64,000 bases of DNA from contig MEHQ01000463.1 of NCBI GenBank assembly GCA_008828725.1, forward strand, positions 186,001 to 250,000, given 5' to 3'. The DNA comes from Saccharina japonica (lineage: Eukaryota; Sar; Phaeophyceae; Laminariales; Laminariaceae). The position numbers and the translations under genes were made by a program. Of this stretch, positions 22,294-35,200 are shown one piece after another (within the stretch, counting starts at the first letter, position 1; each line of letters starts with the position of its first letter). The notes under the pieces are model-generated. The model saw only the letters and a program-made list of their open reading frames with translations. It was not told the DNA's origin and made no database searches.

Positions 22294-23115
22294 TATTTAT
22301 GACTATTACTGACTATTAGTATACGCCTCGACTGAGGAGCTACCCAGTGCCGTCGGAACCCCGTTCGTGTGTGTTTTCAATTATATTCGCAGTAAAGCTA
22401 GGCCATGCGAGTGTTGTACATATTGTCTTTTTTAGAGTTTTTTTGTTCGAGTGAGGTATTTTATAATCAAGTGAGGAGCTTCAGAAATTTTAGGTGCCAC
22501 CCCTGTCGGGCAAGCGTGCGTCGGACCTAGGGGGGACGAAGGCGAGTGATTCATAACGGCGGCAAAACATGGAGGAGTTGTGCTAAAAACCTGTTGTCGG
22601 GGGGATTCGGCGAGGGAAACGGCGTTGAAAATGTTTCATGCCTATATACAGTACCGACACACGAACTAGCCAAAAAAACACGCGGGTGGTACGCGATAGC
22701 TGTTTCAGTACCCCAATGTATAGTTTCAAAACCAGACACACTGTGACGCAAGGAGTTGTGCGAAACGTGCTTAGAACGAAGCCACTCGTTCTTCTGCACG
22801 CTCGTTCTCTCGGCGGTTGGTACACGCACATACATGCTTGGTAAATGCGCCTGCGTCCCAAACAAGTGGTTAGCTGCATGTATCTCGAAGCACGGGGAAT
22901 ACACCCGTCCCCCATCGCGTCAACGGCCGACCAGGCGAAATCTACGCCAAGCGAACAGATTGGGCCTACGGGCGGCAGGCCCCTTATTATGCTGTGGATG
23001 TGTGGGGAGTACATCAAGGGAAGTCAATCTACATAAATGTATGGAAGGCCGGTTGACTACTACATACAACATAAAATCGAGTAACCACTCATAAACATTT
23101 CTTTTCAGCACCCAC
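22294..23115. other. Non-coding DNA downstream of PMP-A exon 7
   Basis: Any further 3' exons of PMP-A would lie here or to the left, but none with the GGAI/FxxN signature was found. A fragment around 22440-22530 (gtgaggagcttcagaaa, ggtgccacccctgtcg) resembles the right end of the MITE-M family. Confidence 0.45.
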
Positions 23116-23245
23116 GTGTGCCCGGCCGTTCTCGAAAGTGAGCTCGCCGCCGTCCTGGGGAGGCGACATGGAGCTGCCCATCTCATTGAAAATGACGCCC
23201 CCAGTGTAGGCCCAGTTGCCGTCAAATGCATTGTCGCCACCGAAT
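23116..23245 (-). CDS. PMP-A exon 7
   Basis: This 130-base exon completes the split codon from exon 6 and ends in phase 0. The acceptor is cctcag|ATTCGG and the donor GCACAC|GTGGGT. It encodes FGGDNAFDGNWAYTGGVIF and SPPQDGGELTFENG. PMP-B 55481-55352 has the same length and about 70% identity. A downstream exon is expected after the donor but was not found. Confidence 0.83.
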
Positions 23246-26200
23246 CTGAGGGTAAGAGAGCGTGCCACAATTAAGTATGAGGCGATACAATCAAGTTGCT
23301 CTGGCGTTAAATAGTGAGAAGTGCCAGCTGCGACCGAAACGGGCACGAACACAAGGAGTACCCTTGAAAGTGTTGTACATATTATATAAGTCGGACCAAT
23401 GTTTTACGTGTATGATATACAGTAGGTGAAACTGCATGTGATGTACGGATACTGTGCGGCGGATCTGTTTCGCCCCGACCGGGTGCCCGATTGATTAACA
23501 TGCGAGGGCGGTATGCCCTCTCTCCCACTTCGACTTCCTCTACTAGGTATGTGATACCTGGTTGGCGTCTTCCCCTCCTTTGCCTCATTGCAATTTGGGT
23601 CTCGACCCACTACCCCTCGTGGCCGAGAAAATCCCGTGCACGACATGCTCGACGTGAACTCATGCCGACAATTGTGTCATCGTCTTTGTGTTCGTGGGAT
23701 CGTCCCGTGCTGCGACGCGCCACCCCCACATTGGTGCCGTATTCATTGATATACATAGCCGAAAAACACGTTGATCAGTTAGGGTTGCAGGGGTACCATA
23801 TGGCATCTCATGTGTTTTTCGACAGGGGTACCATATACAATCTCGGGGAGATCATCTGGCCTATCCGCGAGGGCATTACGGATGCGTAGGCATGCAGATT
23901 CATACGCGAGCCGCAACATGTAACTGTCACTGCTGTGAGAACGTCGCCGTCTATGACGCGCATGAATGGTATTCGCGTTCTTTCGCTGTATTCATATGGG
24001 TCCATCCACTTAGCCGGGTGTTACAGCGATGCTGGCCCCGGGCTCCTACTGGATTCAGGGATAATGGTTAGCATATGTTGGGCTAAACTATTCCTCATTG
24101 GCGGACCTCCTCAAATGAGTAAATACCGAATGCGACTCAGAAAACATTTGTGGATCAAAGTTAGTTTTCGATGTAGAACCGTACCAGGTATATATATAGG
24201 CCCCTGACAATGTTCATTGGGTAGCGCTTTCAGTTTTTTATATCATGGGCGAGGTACGGAGTTCCTATATACGGTGCGTTTTACGATATACGTCGTAGCA
24301 CTTTGTGGCTGAAAACATTTTTATGAATGATCGGGCTCATTGACCCAAAAACTGTCGGACCTTAATAATTTTCGTGATATACTTGCAGTAGGCCATACGA
24401 TCTTCATAACATTCATCGGGTAACACACTTTTCTTTTCATCCGAGATCAAGTTTTGGCTGAGGTGTCAGAAAACAGCGGTAGGTGCACTTCTATTGTAGC
24501 ATGCACGAGTGATACTGTATTCAAGTGTGGAGCCTTATAAAAGTTGTAGGTGCCCCCCCCTGTCGTGGTATTTTACTTGCGGTAGGGGTGCACCATGTTA
24601 CAAAACTGTATGGGGCTCCTCACTTGATTTTAAAGTATATGTGAGGTATGTGTATCACCCAACAACCAATCTGTTCCCGGCATAAAAAAGGTGTGCGCTT
24701 ACTCACGATGGACAACTCTCATGGCCTGTATACATACATCAGGACGCGTGCTACGGTAGAGGTAGCCCTTTTTGGCTGAATCGAATTTTGAACGATCGGG
24801 CTCCTTAACCCAAATTCGTCGGACTTTCATTTTTGTGACGAATAATGTTCCAGACTATACTTCGGGCATGAGATTTCGCATCCGGCAGGACTTTTATTTC
24901 CCTCCAAAATAATTGTTTCGGTGAGATATGACGCTCCTTAAGTGAGGAGCTCAGAATACATGTTGCACCTTTATCGCAGCCTGCGTCATAGATAGGTATT
25001 TTGCGACGAATATTCTAAAAACAAAACGATGTCGGGATAGTTTCCCTCAATGCTTAAGGCCAGTATCGGTCAGATTTTGGTTCCTGAGCAAAACGTGCTA
25101 CCTACTCCTTTCGTCGCACCCATCTTATCATACGTAGAGCATGCATCTTCCGAGACAACAGGACCAAGAGCTACACCACACTACCATTCCTCTCACGATA
25201 CGGTTCCGTTTACTCCGTTGTAGATTCCGCCGCCGGATCCGCTTTCGCCGGAGCTTGAAGCACCGTTCGTGTGAAACAGGCTACCGCCCATCAGATTGAC
25301 GGATCCGGTGCTGTAGATGGCACCGCCTTGATTCTGCAGAGCAATACGTACAGGCAATGTCGACCAGTACCACCGAAGAAACGGAGCGACAAGTCAATCA
25401 ACGTGACAGAGGACACCTGCATACAGTACACCTGCATACAGTACACCTGCATACAGGCCATTTTATGAGGGTGGTGGTCACTTGAGGAGCTCTGCACCTC
25501 ACACTCAAAAAGCTGATCTGGGAGGGGAACGATAATGCTGACCGATGAAAAATCCCAAGTAGAAAAAAAAAAAAACATTCTGCACCACGAGTTGGGGTTG
25601 ATGAGCCCTGTCATTCCCCAATGTTTCGGCCAACACGTGCCACCTCTATCGAAACGCGCGTCATAGCTGAACATACAACCAGGAGGACCGCAACCTTAGC
25701 CGGGACAACGGGGCTCTACCTTTTGTTGCAAAATATATGGCCGAATATCAGTACGGAGGCTGTCCAGGTAAAGGCGGTCACCGACGTGGAACGCACAGGG
25801 AGCGCACGTCCTGTGTAAAGGGAGAACTCACCTCGGAGCACGTGTTGCGAGTGAAGTTCACAAAGTCGTTGAATGTCATGGTGCCGGTTGGGTGAATGTA
25901 AATGGCGCCGCCATCCTGCCGGGCGTGTAAAAACCCCCCCGCAAAAACAGCGCGAACCGGAATCACGAAAACGGGAAGACGGTGTTACGGTTAAACCATG
26001 CATGGCGATCCCGCACCCTTGGTACGTGTGGTTCACATCCAGGCGTTTGCTAAACATTAGCACGGACTCGTGCTACGATAGGGGGGGGGGGTACCGACAT
26101 GTTCACTACAGGGTTTAGGCCACCCGGACGAGTGGCTCGGAATCTAACTGAAAACTGGACCTAAACATTTTTTGTTGGCGTTGCGCAACAAAACCTGCAT

Positions 26201-29200
26201 ATGAAACAACAACAAAAAACAAACGAAAGTGATGAATACAACGCAGTAAAGCAGTCACTCGGCCGGGTGGCTCTGTGCAGGTGAAAAACGAGCACCTGTA
26301 CATGACCCCCCTACCGTAGCACCAGTCCACGCGCCTTCAAGACAAGCAGGTGGTGTGACGCGTGCTGCGATAGAGGTAGCGCTTTTTTGCTGATTTTTTT
26401 TTCTGAATGATCGGGCTCCTCAACGAAAATTCGTCGAACTTTCCTTCTTGTGTTGCCATATTTTCCATAGTATACCTACAGTAGCTCACGGGATTGTTGA
26501 TCGGGAAGCACTTTTGGTTCCCTCCAGTCTAGGTTTTTCGTGTGAGGTATGGAGCTGCTTAAGTGAGGAGCTCAGACAAACAAAGTATGCCTCTCTATCG
26601 TAGCATCCGCCGTGTAAAGGCAGCAAGTACGAAGAGTGTGACCAGCTTTAGGTTGCCTAACGTTGCCAAACCTAACGGCCTACACCACAGTAGGCGCGAA
26701 CAGACACGATACACTACAAATGACGCATCTTAAGGGAACAGTCTGTGCCACGCATAGCACCTACCGACACAATTCCCTGTGACGGCTTTGTTGCCGCAAG
26801 TGGGGAGAAATGAAGTGGATCGGCTCTTGTAGAGCTACCAAACTCTTTGGCGCTTATTGGACCCAGCGTCCTCCATTTTAGAATGTCTTATTTCCCGGGA
26901 TAAAGTCATAGTCATTCTTGTTGGGGGGCTATTTTCCCCTCATGTTCTCCACATGTATGTCACGTAAATAACCAGGAACAGCAGGAGAAATACCCAACCT
27001 TTCCTTATAACCAATACATTGGATAGAAAAACAATATATGACGACAGAGCGAAACGCCTAAAGTAAAAGGACAGCTCAATCTGGGGTTTGTAACATATCG
27101 GAGGAAGTGTGTAAAGGGACTTGTCGGTTCCAGTGTCTGGTTGTCAGCACGATGAAGATGCTTCCAGCGGTGCCAGTGCTTTCCAGGTCGGACGATACGG
27201 GAAGGATTAGAGTGACAGGGCAGGAGCAACGACAACCGGTAATTAGGAACGTTCTGTCGTATACAGCCAAACTGCTGGCGAGCGCGCGCTTTTCCCGCAG
27301 GAAAAAAAGGAAACGCCTACTACCGTAAATCAGGACATTGAACACAAATATAAACATCATGAACGCTTACGATTTATGTAGCATTCCTCTTCCAGGGAAT
27401 GTTGCGACATATACTGGGGAAACAAAAACCCCCAAAAAAACTCCAAGAAAGTTTAGGACGAAACGTCGCTCGAAATTAATGGCGTGTTCTCTACGGCAAA
27501 CAAATAATACAAGAATATTATAAGTAACTGGCACCGGGTACACATTGACGCGTGCTACGACAGAGGTAGCACTTTTAAGCGAAAATATTTTCTAAATGAC
27601 GGTGCTCCTTAGGGCCCATATTGACGAGTGTAAAATAAATTCAATTTGGAAAAAATAAAAATAAAATTCGCTTTTCATTGGTCAACACACGCACCAGCAC
27701 CCCCCAAGATCCTAATATTTGGTGCTGGTGCGCGTGTTGACCAATGAAAAGCGAATTTTATTTTTATCTTTTCCAAATTGAATTTATTTTATACCAGGTA
27801 CTCGTTAATTCGGGCCCTTAGCCTAAAATCGTCAGACTGTTTTTGTTTTGCAAACATGCGTTCGGGTATACTCGGGCCATGGGATTCTGCATCGAGTTGC
27901 GCTTTTTATTTTATCTTGAAAATCATTTCTTGGGCGAGGTAGAGCTAGCTCCTTAAGAGACCAAGCTCAGAAAAAAATGAATGCACGCCTACCGTAGCAC
28001 GTGTCCATTGTCCGCGAATCGCCGCCTAGCGATTGTGGGGTCAAACCAAACCTAGACAGGCAGTTAGCATTAGAACGCCGGCCGCATCGCACAGGCGTCG
28101 TGTTTTTTGTAAATACTATCAGTCCTGTAAATATCAGGGCTTGTCGTGAGCCGTTTGTCCCGGCCAGGCCGGGCTGAATATCGTTATGGGCCGTGCCGGA
28201 CCGGGCCGACTCTTTTGAAAATGCCATTGGCCGGGCCAGGCCGGGCATAATGTTTAGAAACAATGATGGGCCACATCGGGCCGTGAAAGTTTGCAAATAT
28301 AAGGGGCCGGGCCGGGATGGGTTGCTGCCCATCATCTGAGAGATAAATTGGCCGGGTCGGGCCGCGGCCCGTAATATATGGTGTACGTTCTGGCGTCTCG
28401 AAGAGCGCCTCTGCGCGTTGACTCGTCGCCTGTGCCGATATGCTGCTCATGGCGAAAACCAACTTCCACTCCGATTCGTGGTTCATGCGCAAATTCCTGA
28501 TCAAAGCATTGGTGTCATTGGGGGGTGTACATAGGCCACTCCTTGCCGTCTCCGCGACGCGGGCATCTTTGACGTTGGCCTTGCCCTTTCTTTAGCTTGA
28601 ACGGAACCGCTGGTAAAAAACACGTGAATCAAGCGTAGTAGACAGAGCACACATTCTAGCCGAGCGTTGCAGCGGCGTTCACCTTCGTGTGTGTGCGTTG
28701 TCGAACCGGGAGTGAGGGCTTCTGCTGTAACATGAGTGGCCCCCGCCTCATATCACTGGCGTTGTACTACTGCAGCAGCAGGTGTTTATGTTGTTGTTTT
28801 TGCTGCTGCTGCTGCTGCTGCTGGTTCTGCTGCTGATGGGGGCGTTGATGCAGCAAACTGAGCGGTTGGTTCACCAGTCACGACGTTTGTGAAGACTAAT
28901 TGAAGGGGTGGTGGTTATCTGTACCTCATGGGCCGAAAGCAGCTGGCCCAAAAAGCACTAAACACAAGCACCACAGTGGATGGAAATACAAGAAAACTCA
29001 CATATTAACATGAATGGTTAACGATACTAACACATCTGTCCAGAGTGGTAACCTCAAAAACAAACCACGTCAGCGCGTATGCGTGTGCGTCTTTCAATAC
29101 GGGACAACACAGGCGCCAGCCCGTGACTCCGCCCGTCAAATCCTCGGGCCACCCCACGGAAATGGTGGGCCGGCTCGGTTAGAGCCCGTGTCTTATGGAG

Positions 29201-32200
29201 GTCGCTGCCATTTTCACGGGGCAGGCCGGGCCGGGCAGAGACAATTGATGAGCCGAAGATCCTGGCCAGGTCGGAAAAATCGATAATTTGATGGGCCGTG
29301 AGGTAAACAATTGAAAATCGGATGGGCGGGGCCCGGCCACGGCCCATCCTCTGAAAACGGTTTTGGCCGAGCCGGCCCTCAGCTCATCGACGGAAAACGT
29401 TGATGGGCCGGGACAGGCCGGCCAGTCCGGGGCTCGACCCACAATTTCCGGTCTTGCCAAGTTTGTGTAGAGGGCGATGGCAGCCCATCTGTGTCGAGGT
29501 CGCGTAGCGCCAAAAGGGTCCAGAACGTGAATTTTGTGTAGACTGCTTGGTGCACAAAACACTCGCAGTCACTACGAGGTATTAGACCAAAACCACGGGT
29601 AAACACTACTTGAACATTCAACTGAAGTTTAGCACAACAACGACAATAAGAATGAACGATATTGCGGGGCTCGAAATAGTGTAAAGAACGGAGAAGTAGA
29701 ACAAAGTGGGGGACTCGCAGATGTAACAGTAGTCATACCAGGCTCAGAGGTTGGTTGGACTATATGTTAGGGGCGAATGGAGGAGTGGGAACGGGGAGCG
29801 GAAACGGAGACCAGTCAGTTGAATCTAAGCTTATGTAAGGGGTGTTTGCCAGAGAAGAGAAAGCGAGCTTAAGATATCGCTCACACTGTCGATTATAACG
29901 ACAACATCTACCTGTCGATTGGGTAAGAGCAGACTATGCCGGATCTCAGGATATATTCGGTTAGAGCGGGAAGTAGTCAGAAGAACAATGACAACCCTCG
30001 GCTGCTTTAAAGTGCAACAATACTACCAACCGCGAGCGCACGAAACTGCCCAAGGTATTTTCAAAGACAATCCACAGACCATCGTCTAAAACAAAAGTAC
30101 GCAGTGGGGGTGTTGGGTTCCTTTTTTCGAAACTAGTCGGACACTATCCCTCGACGTAGCCCCGGGGCTGTATTCGCTTAATGACGCAGCACATCATCTT
30201 GTCGCGGTGGGCCGCGTGGCTCCACAAGTGGCTGACCTAGTTCGTCTCCGAGGACCGGCAGCCTGCTATGCCACGAGCACGCGAATTGTTTGGCTGCTAT
30301 GGCGTCGGTGATTCGTCGGATGCACTATCGGTCTGGCAAGGCAGCTAGGTCTCCTCGTGCCAACAACCAACCAACCAACCAACCAACCAACCCCCCTTTC
30401 GAGTTTGAGAAAATATCGATTTTGTTTGGCGTGTCTTCGGTAATTACTGCGCGGTAGAGATTGTTTGCTACATATTCCTCCATACAACTTTACAGAATTT
30501 GAATTTATACTCCCAACCATGGGATCAACATAAAGCTGGGCTTGGTGTGGTTCGAATTGACACGACGAGCAGATCAAAACAATCTCTATCGTGGGAATGG
30601 TTGCTTGGTACTTTCATCACGGTAAAGCCGATACTACGTTTGGCTTGCTGAGTTTTTACTTCTACAGAGAACCAAAGAGTGTGTTGAGCGTTGGGACCGC
30701 CCTGTTCCCACCTTTCTTTGTTTCATTTTTTCCTCGTGTTGTTTGTTTTGAAAAGTTCAGCGATACGCAACGTATCGACTTCTTACTGCTTAAACCGCGT
30801 AAATGCCGAAGACAGCTCAGGAATTTTCCCCATACACCGAAACATAATACAGGTCGGTAGGACTACACAGGCCTCACCGCAGCCGTGTTGTCGGTGAACA
30901 ACGACGTGCCCTCCACGACAATATTGCCGGAGTTGAAGATGCCGCCACCCTCTCCCTCGAAGATCGGTAGGTGGCGTGGTAGGGGTGATCAGAGTGGAAC
31001 ACGAGACAGGGAGGCACACGAAGCATGACTGGTGCAAGCAGTTACTTGATCATGCGGGTACGTTGGTTTAATTTGGGGTTGGCACGCGCCGGTCATACGG
31101 GACGAGAGGTTATCCAGGTGTACAAGATCAAGCCTCTATAGAGATACAAAAGGGGAGTAAGGTAGAGGGCGGCATAATTGCGAGTCAGCGTCAGACCGAA
31201 TGAGAATGGACCCTATACACATATTTGTTCCCTGTTGTTTAGTGGACCTTAATAGGCGAGAGCACCTCGATCTCTGCAGATCACCTTGCGGGTGCCATGC
31301 TTATACCAGACCTTGCCACTAGCGCATCCGACAGGGATTATGTGCGTATAGCACAAACATCAACTATTTCCGACGGCCTCGTCGATAGCGGGTGATTTCG
31401 TGCTCGTGCGTGTGTGTTTCGCACACCCAGGGCAGAAATACGATAAGTGTGCACAATAGCGATTTGGTGGCCGTTCAGCAGCTGCATATCTCGCAACTGA
31501 ATTAGAGCTGGTCTGAAGATATGAGTCCTTGTCTCTCGTAAACGAAAACAACAATGCATTTTAACGGAAGAGTTCACAATGCTTGAGCGGGGATGGTAGA
31601 GTCAAGAAGCCATGAGCAACCATTTCTCTAAAGCGCGATGGATAATTTGCAAGGCCACACCGTTTGTTGATGTGGCAATAGGGGTCCAGAAAATAATCAC
31701 AGCGCGTTGCCTCATTACGCGTACATATGCGTTGTTCCCGCTGGCAGTGAGCTCGGCGTTGAACATGATGGTGCCGACCCTGGCGTTGTAGATAGCACCC
31801 CCTTTCCCCTCGTTTGTGTCGTACGTGGTATATGCTCGGTTTTTCTCAAATAACGTGGCACCCTCGAACACGAGCTCACCCTGATGAACAGTAGAGGGAC
31901 AAACAGTTGGGGGGCGGAGACGATATATATTGATGCCACACGACTCCGTACTTTCCACACGCAAACCAGTGGGGTCGATGCATAGGCGCAGTTTCTTCGT
32001 AAACTTACCACGACTGCTCGGTAAGACGTATATCACCTTGTTGAAGACGGCTCCGCCGTTCCGCTGTTTATAATTGGCCATGTACCCGCCGCCCTCTAGT
32101 TCGATATTGGGCAAGTCGGTGGAGGTCACGCTGTTGCCAACGAAACTGGCCGTCCCCATGAAGGTTGCCGATGTGTCCTTTTCCACGTACAGCGCACCGC

Positions 32201-35200
32201 CGTTCGTCTCCTGTTACCCGAACAAGACATACACATGCGACCGAATAAGTTGTTAATCGCCAAGGAAGGCCAACTGCGGCATTCAATGGATATGCCGTGA
32301 TCCACTGCTGTATGAATTGTGTGTAGGGTATGACTCATCCCACGGTAAAAGGGCTGTACGTTTTGGCTCTCAGCTTTATGTTGTCTGAGCTCCACAGCTC
32401 AACACGTCTCTCTCTCACGCAACACATGCCTTTTCGAAGACGTTTTGCAATTGATCCGCGCAACCCGACCGATGTTTCTCCGCGCTACAGACAGTAGTCC
32501 TAGAACAAATGCCAGCATACTGCTGCTACTGTAGGGGAGAACGTATCAAACTAACCGGTATTAAATAAAATTATTATAAATACGTCAGCTGTGAGTTCAA
32601 CCGATTGAATAGTAGATACTCAACTTTGCGAGCTGCGTAGAATTTTTGTTCTACGAGTATGTGTTATTTGTGGTATTGGTGTAGGCTTCGTGATGTACTA
32701 GGAGCCTGGTAGTTACTATTCGATTTTATAATAAGCCGGTATTATGCTCGCTCACTTGAGGAGCCGAACCGGTCGTAAAATAAATATATATTCGTACATA
32801 TATAAAACAATTATACCAGGTAGGCATTTCTGCTGTAGTTCCGGTATCATATCAACGCACGAAGTATGTATGTGTATACGAAGGATTTGCTTTCAACGAT
32901 CATTTAAAGTAAGTATTGGATTAGTTGAGGCCTCCTGCCCCGAAGCAGGAGGGCCTCGCCCGGGATAAATCACCCCCGTGCTGAGTGCATACTCAGCGCG
33001 GTGGCGATCCCGGCCGTTGAAAACTACAAACGCAGAAACTGCAGTATTCTTGTACGCTTTCAACGATCATTTAAAGTAAGTATTGGATTAGTTGAGGCCT
33101 CCTGCCCCGAAGCAGGAGGGCCTCGCCCGGGATAAATCACCCCCGTGCTGAGTGCATACTCAGCGCGGTGGCGATCCCGGCCGTTGAAAACTACAAACGC
33201 AGAAACTACTGTTAAGTACCTGTCAGCTGGGCGGGTGGGATGGTCAGAATTGTTTATCAAAAGCCTCGATGGTTTGGCTTTTGGTCGCCTTTGAAGAGAA
33301 TGATCTCGTGTGCTACACCATGACCCAGTAGTTTCGGTTTCTAAAAGTGGAACCACATCCCTACGATCACGTAGTTCCATTTGGTTGACTCCCGATTTTA
33401 CTGTAGTATTCTTGTACGCTTTCAACGATCATTTAAAGTAAGTATTGGATTAGTTGAGGCCTCCTGCCCCAGCCAGTGGTCCTACCCATACTTCCTTGGG
33501 CTCTTGAACTATCCGTTGACCATTTGGCTGGGGTTGGATAACTATTTCCTGTCCATTGTATCACCCAAACTTACAGTACAACCCTCTACCGCGGAGTGTA
33601 CGCGGAAAAGCCTTCATGAAAGGCTGGGCAGTGGTAAATCGATGACTGCCGCGGAGTCAATGTCCCGCCGCCGTCTGGAAGCATCGGTCGTGTTTTAGAT
33701 AGGACACCACCGTCAAGACCTATTCGTGGTCGCCCTTATACACTTCCATGACACTTCGTCCGTCTTCAAGCTCCTGATCCTCATGATATCGGCTACAGCC
33801 GTACCCGCTACAGATCTACCCGTGTAACGAAATTTGAACGGCCCAAACACCGAGTCCCGCTGGAACGGGCGTCTACGCGCCACATCGGGTCGGTAACAGA
33901 GACAATCGTGTCAACTGTCAGGCGTACGACGATCTACAGTAAATCTTATGCATCACAGAAACGCGAGTTTGTGATTTTGCTGTCGTTTGAAATAGCACGA
34001 CGGTGTCAAAGGAAATGTGACCGGCGTCAATCGTCTGTACGCGGGGTGGCTATGTAGGGCCTGTCACTCATTCCACGGAAGGGGCTTGACTAGATTATAG
34101 TATATAGGCGCCGTATGGTGTGACCGGTTCAGCTTCTCAAGCGAGTAACCACCGGTTAGAGTGCTCACTTTGGTCGCGCATTTTAGTTTTAGAACTAGCT
34201 CCTATATAGTCTAATCAGTATAATCCAGTGTTGGTTGGGTTGCACGAACAACCTTTGCGAAGGTACGATTTGGGTGCATTCGATGATATTGAGATCCTCA
34301 CGTGAGGAGCTAAACAAATAAAATAAAATAAATATTAATATGCCACCACCCCTGAAAAGTATTGCACCTTGTGCCAAGCGGCTGACGGGGGGCACGGCCG
34401 CCTCACGGTATCAACCAACTCTGGGGCCCCGGCTGTTCCAGGTTGGCGTGTCAGCCAAAGAGTTACATCAACGGTGGATCACGGGATAACGACCCTCACA
34501 GTCACATCCACACAATAGCCGTGACAGTATACCCTTCCCTCCCTCCCACCACACAACAAAAGGATTACCCCGAAACAAAAAGGGTTGACAACAACGCAAT
34601 CAAGAGGAGTTCACGTCATGCAAACCACCTGGGCCGGCCTAGAGTTTAGACAATTCGTGGCCCTGCTGTATAACGCCAAACCGCTTTGCCGAGTTTGTAC
34701 TAGACTAAAAACTTTGAAGCCCTCGCCCAGGCGCAATTGTGCTCATTGGATTTAAAGAGTTTCACTCGATGTCGCATAAATGTTAAAAGTCGCCTAAATC
34801 TTAAAAGTATCTGGTACGGCAGTACTGTACTCATAAGTACATACATACCTGGTATAACATAGGTCGTACCAGTGTATTGTCTTGCGGTCATGTGACACTA
34901 AATTTCACTCGGTATAAATTACTAATACTTCCAAAACTCGTCCATTTCCCTTCAAGGTGAACTTGTGTTGAAGGCAGTGCCGAATATACGGGGAGAAGAT
35001 CGGTATCAATTTCAGATTGCTCAATTCGTCACTGATCCAAACACACATCACTGAAAACCGACCCCCTTACTCGTGAAACCAGTACGTATCAACGAGAACA
35101 AGCGGTAAACGTTCCATGTCGCGTTTAATTTAGCGAAATTCGACCTGAAAGTATTGTTTGAATTTGTGAAGCGCACGTGAAGGTAGCACCATATGTATAT

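Noticed and set aside
32891-33040. U1 or U4 snRNA gene
   Set aside because: Isolated words (atacttac on the minus strand, ttgaaaact on the plus strand) match, but stem-loop order, Sm site and orientation do not.
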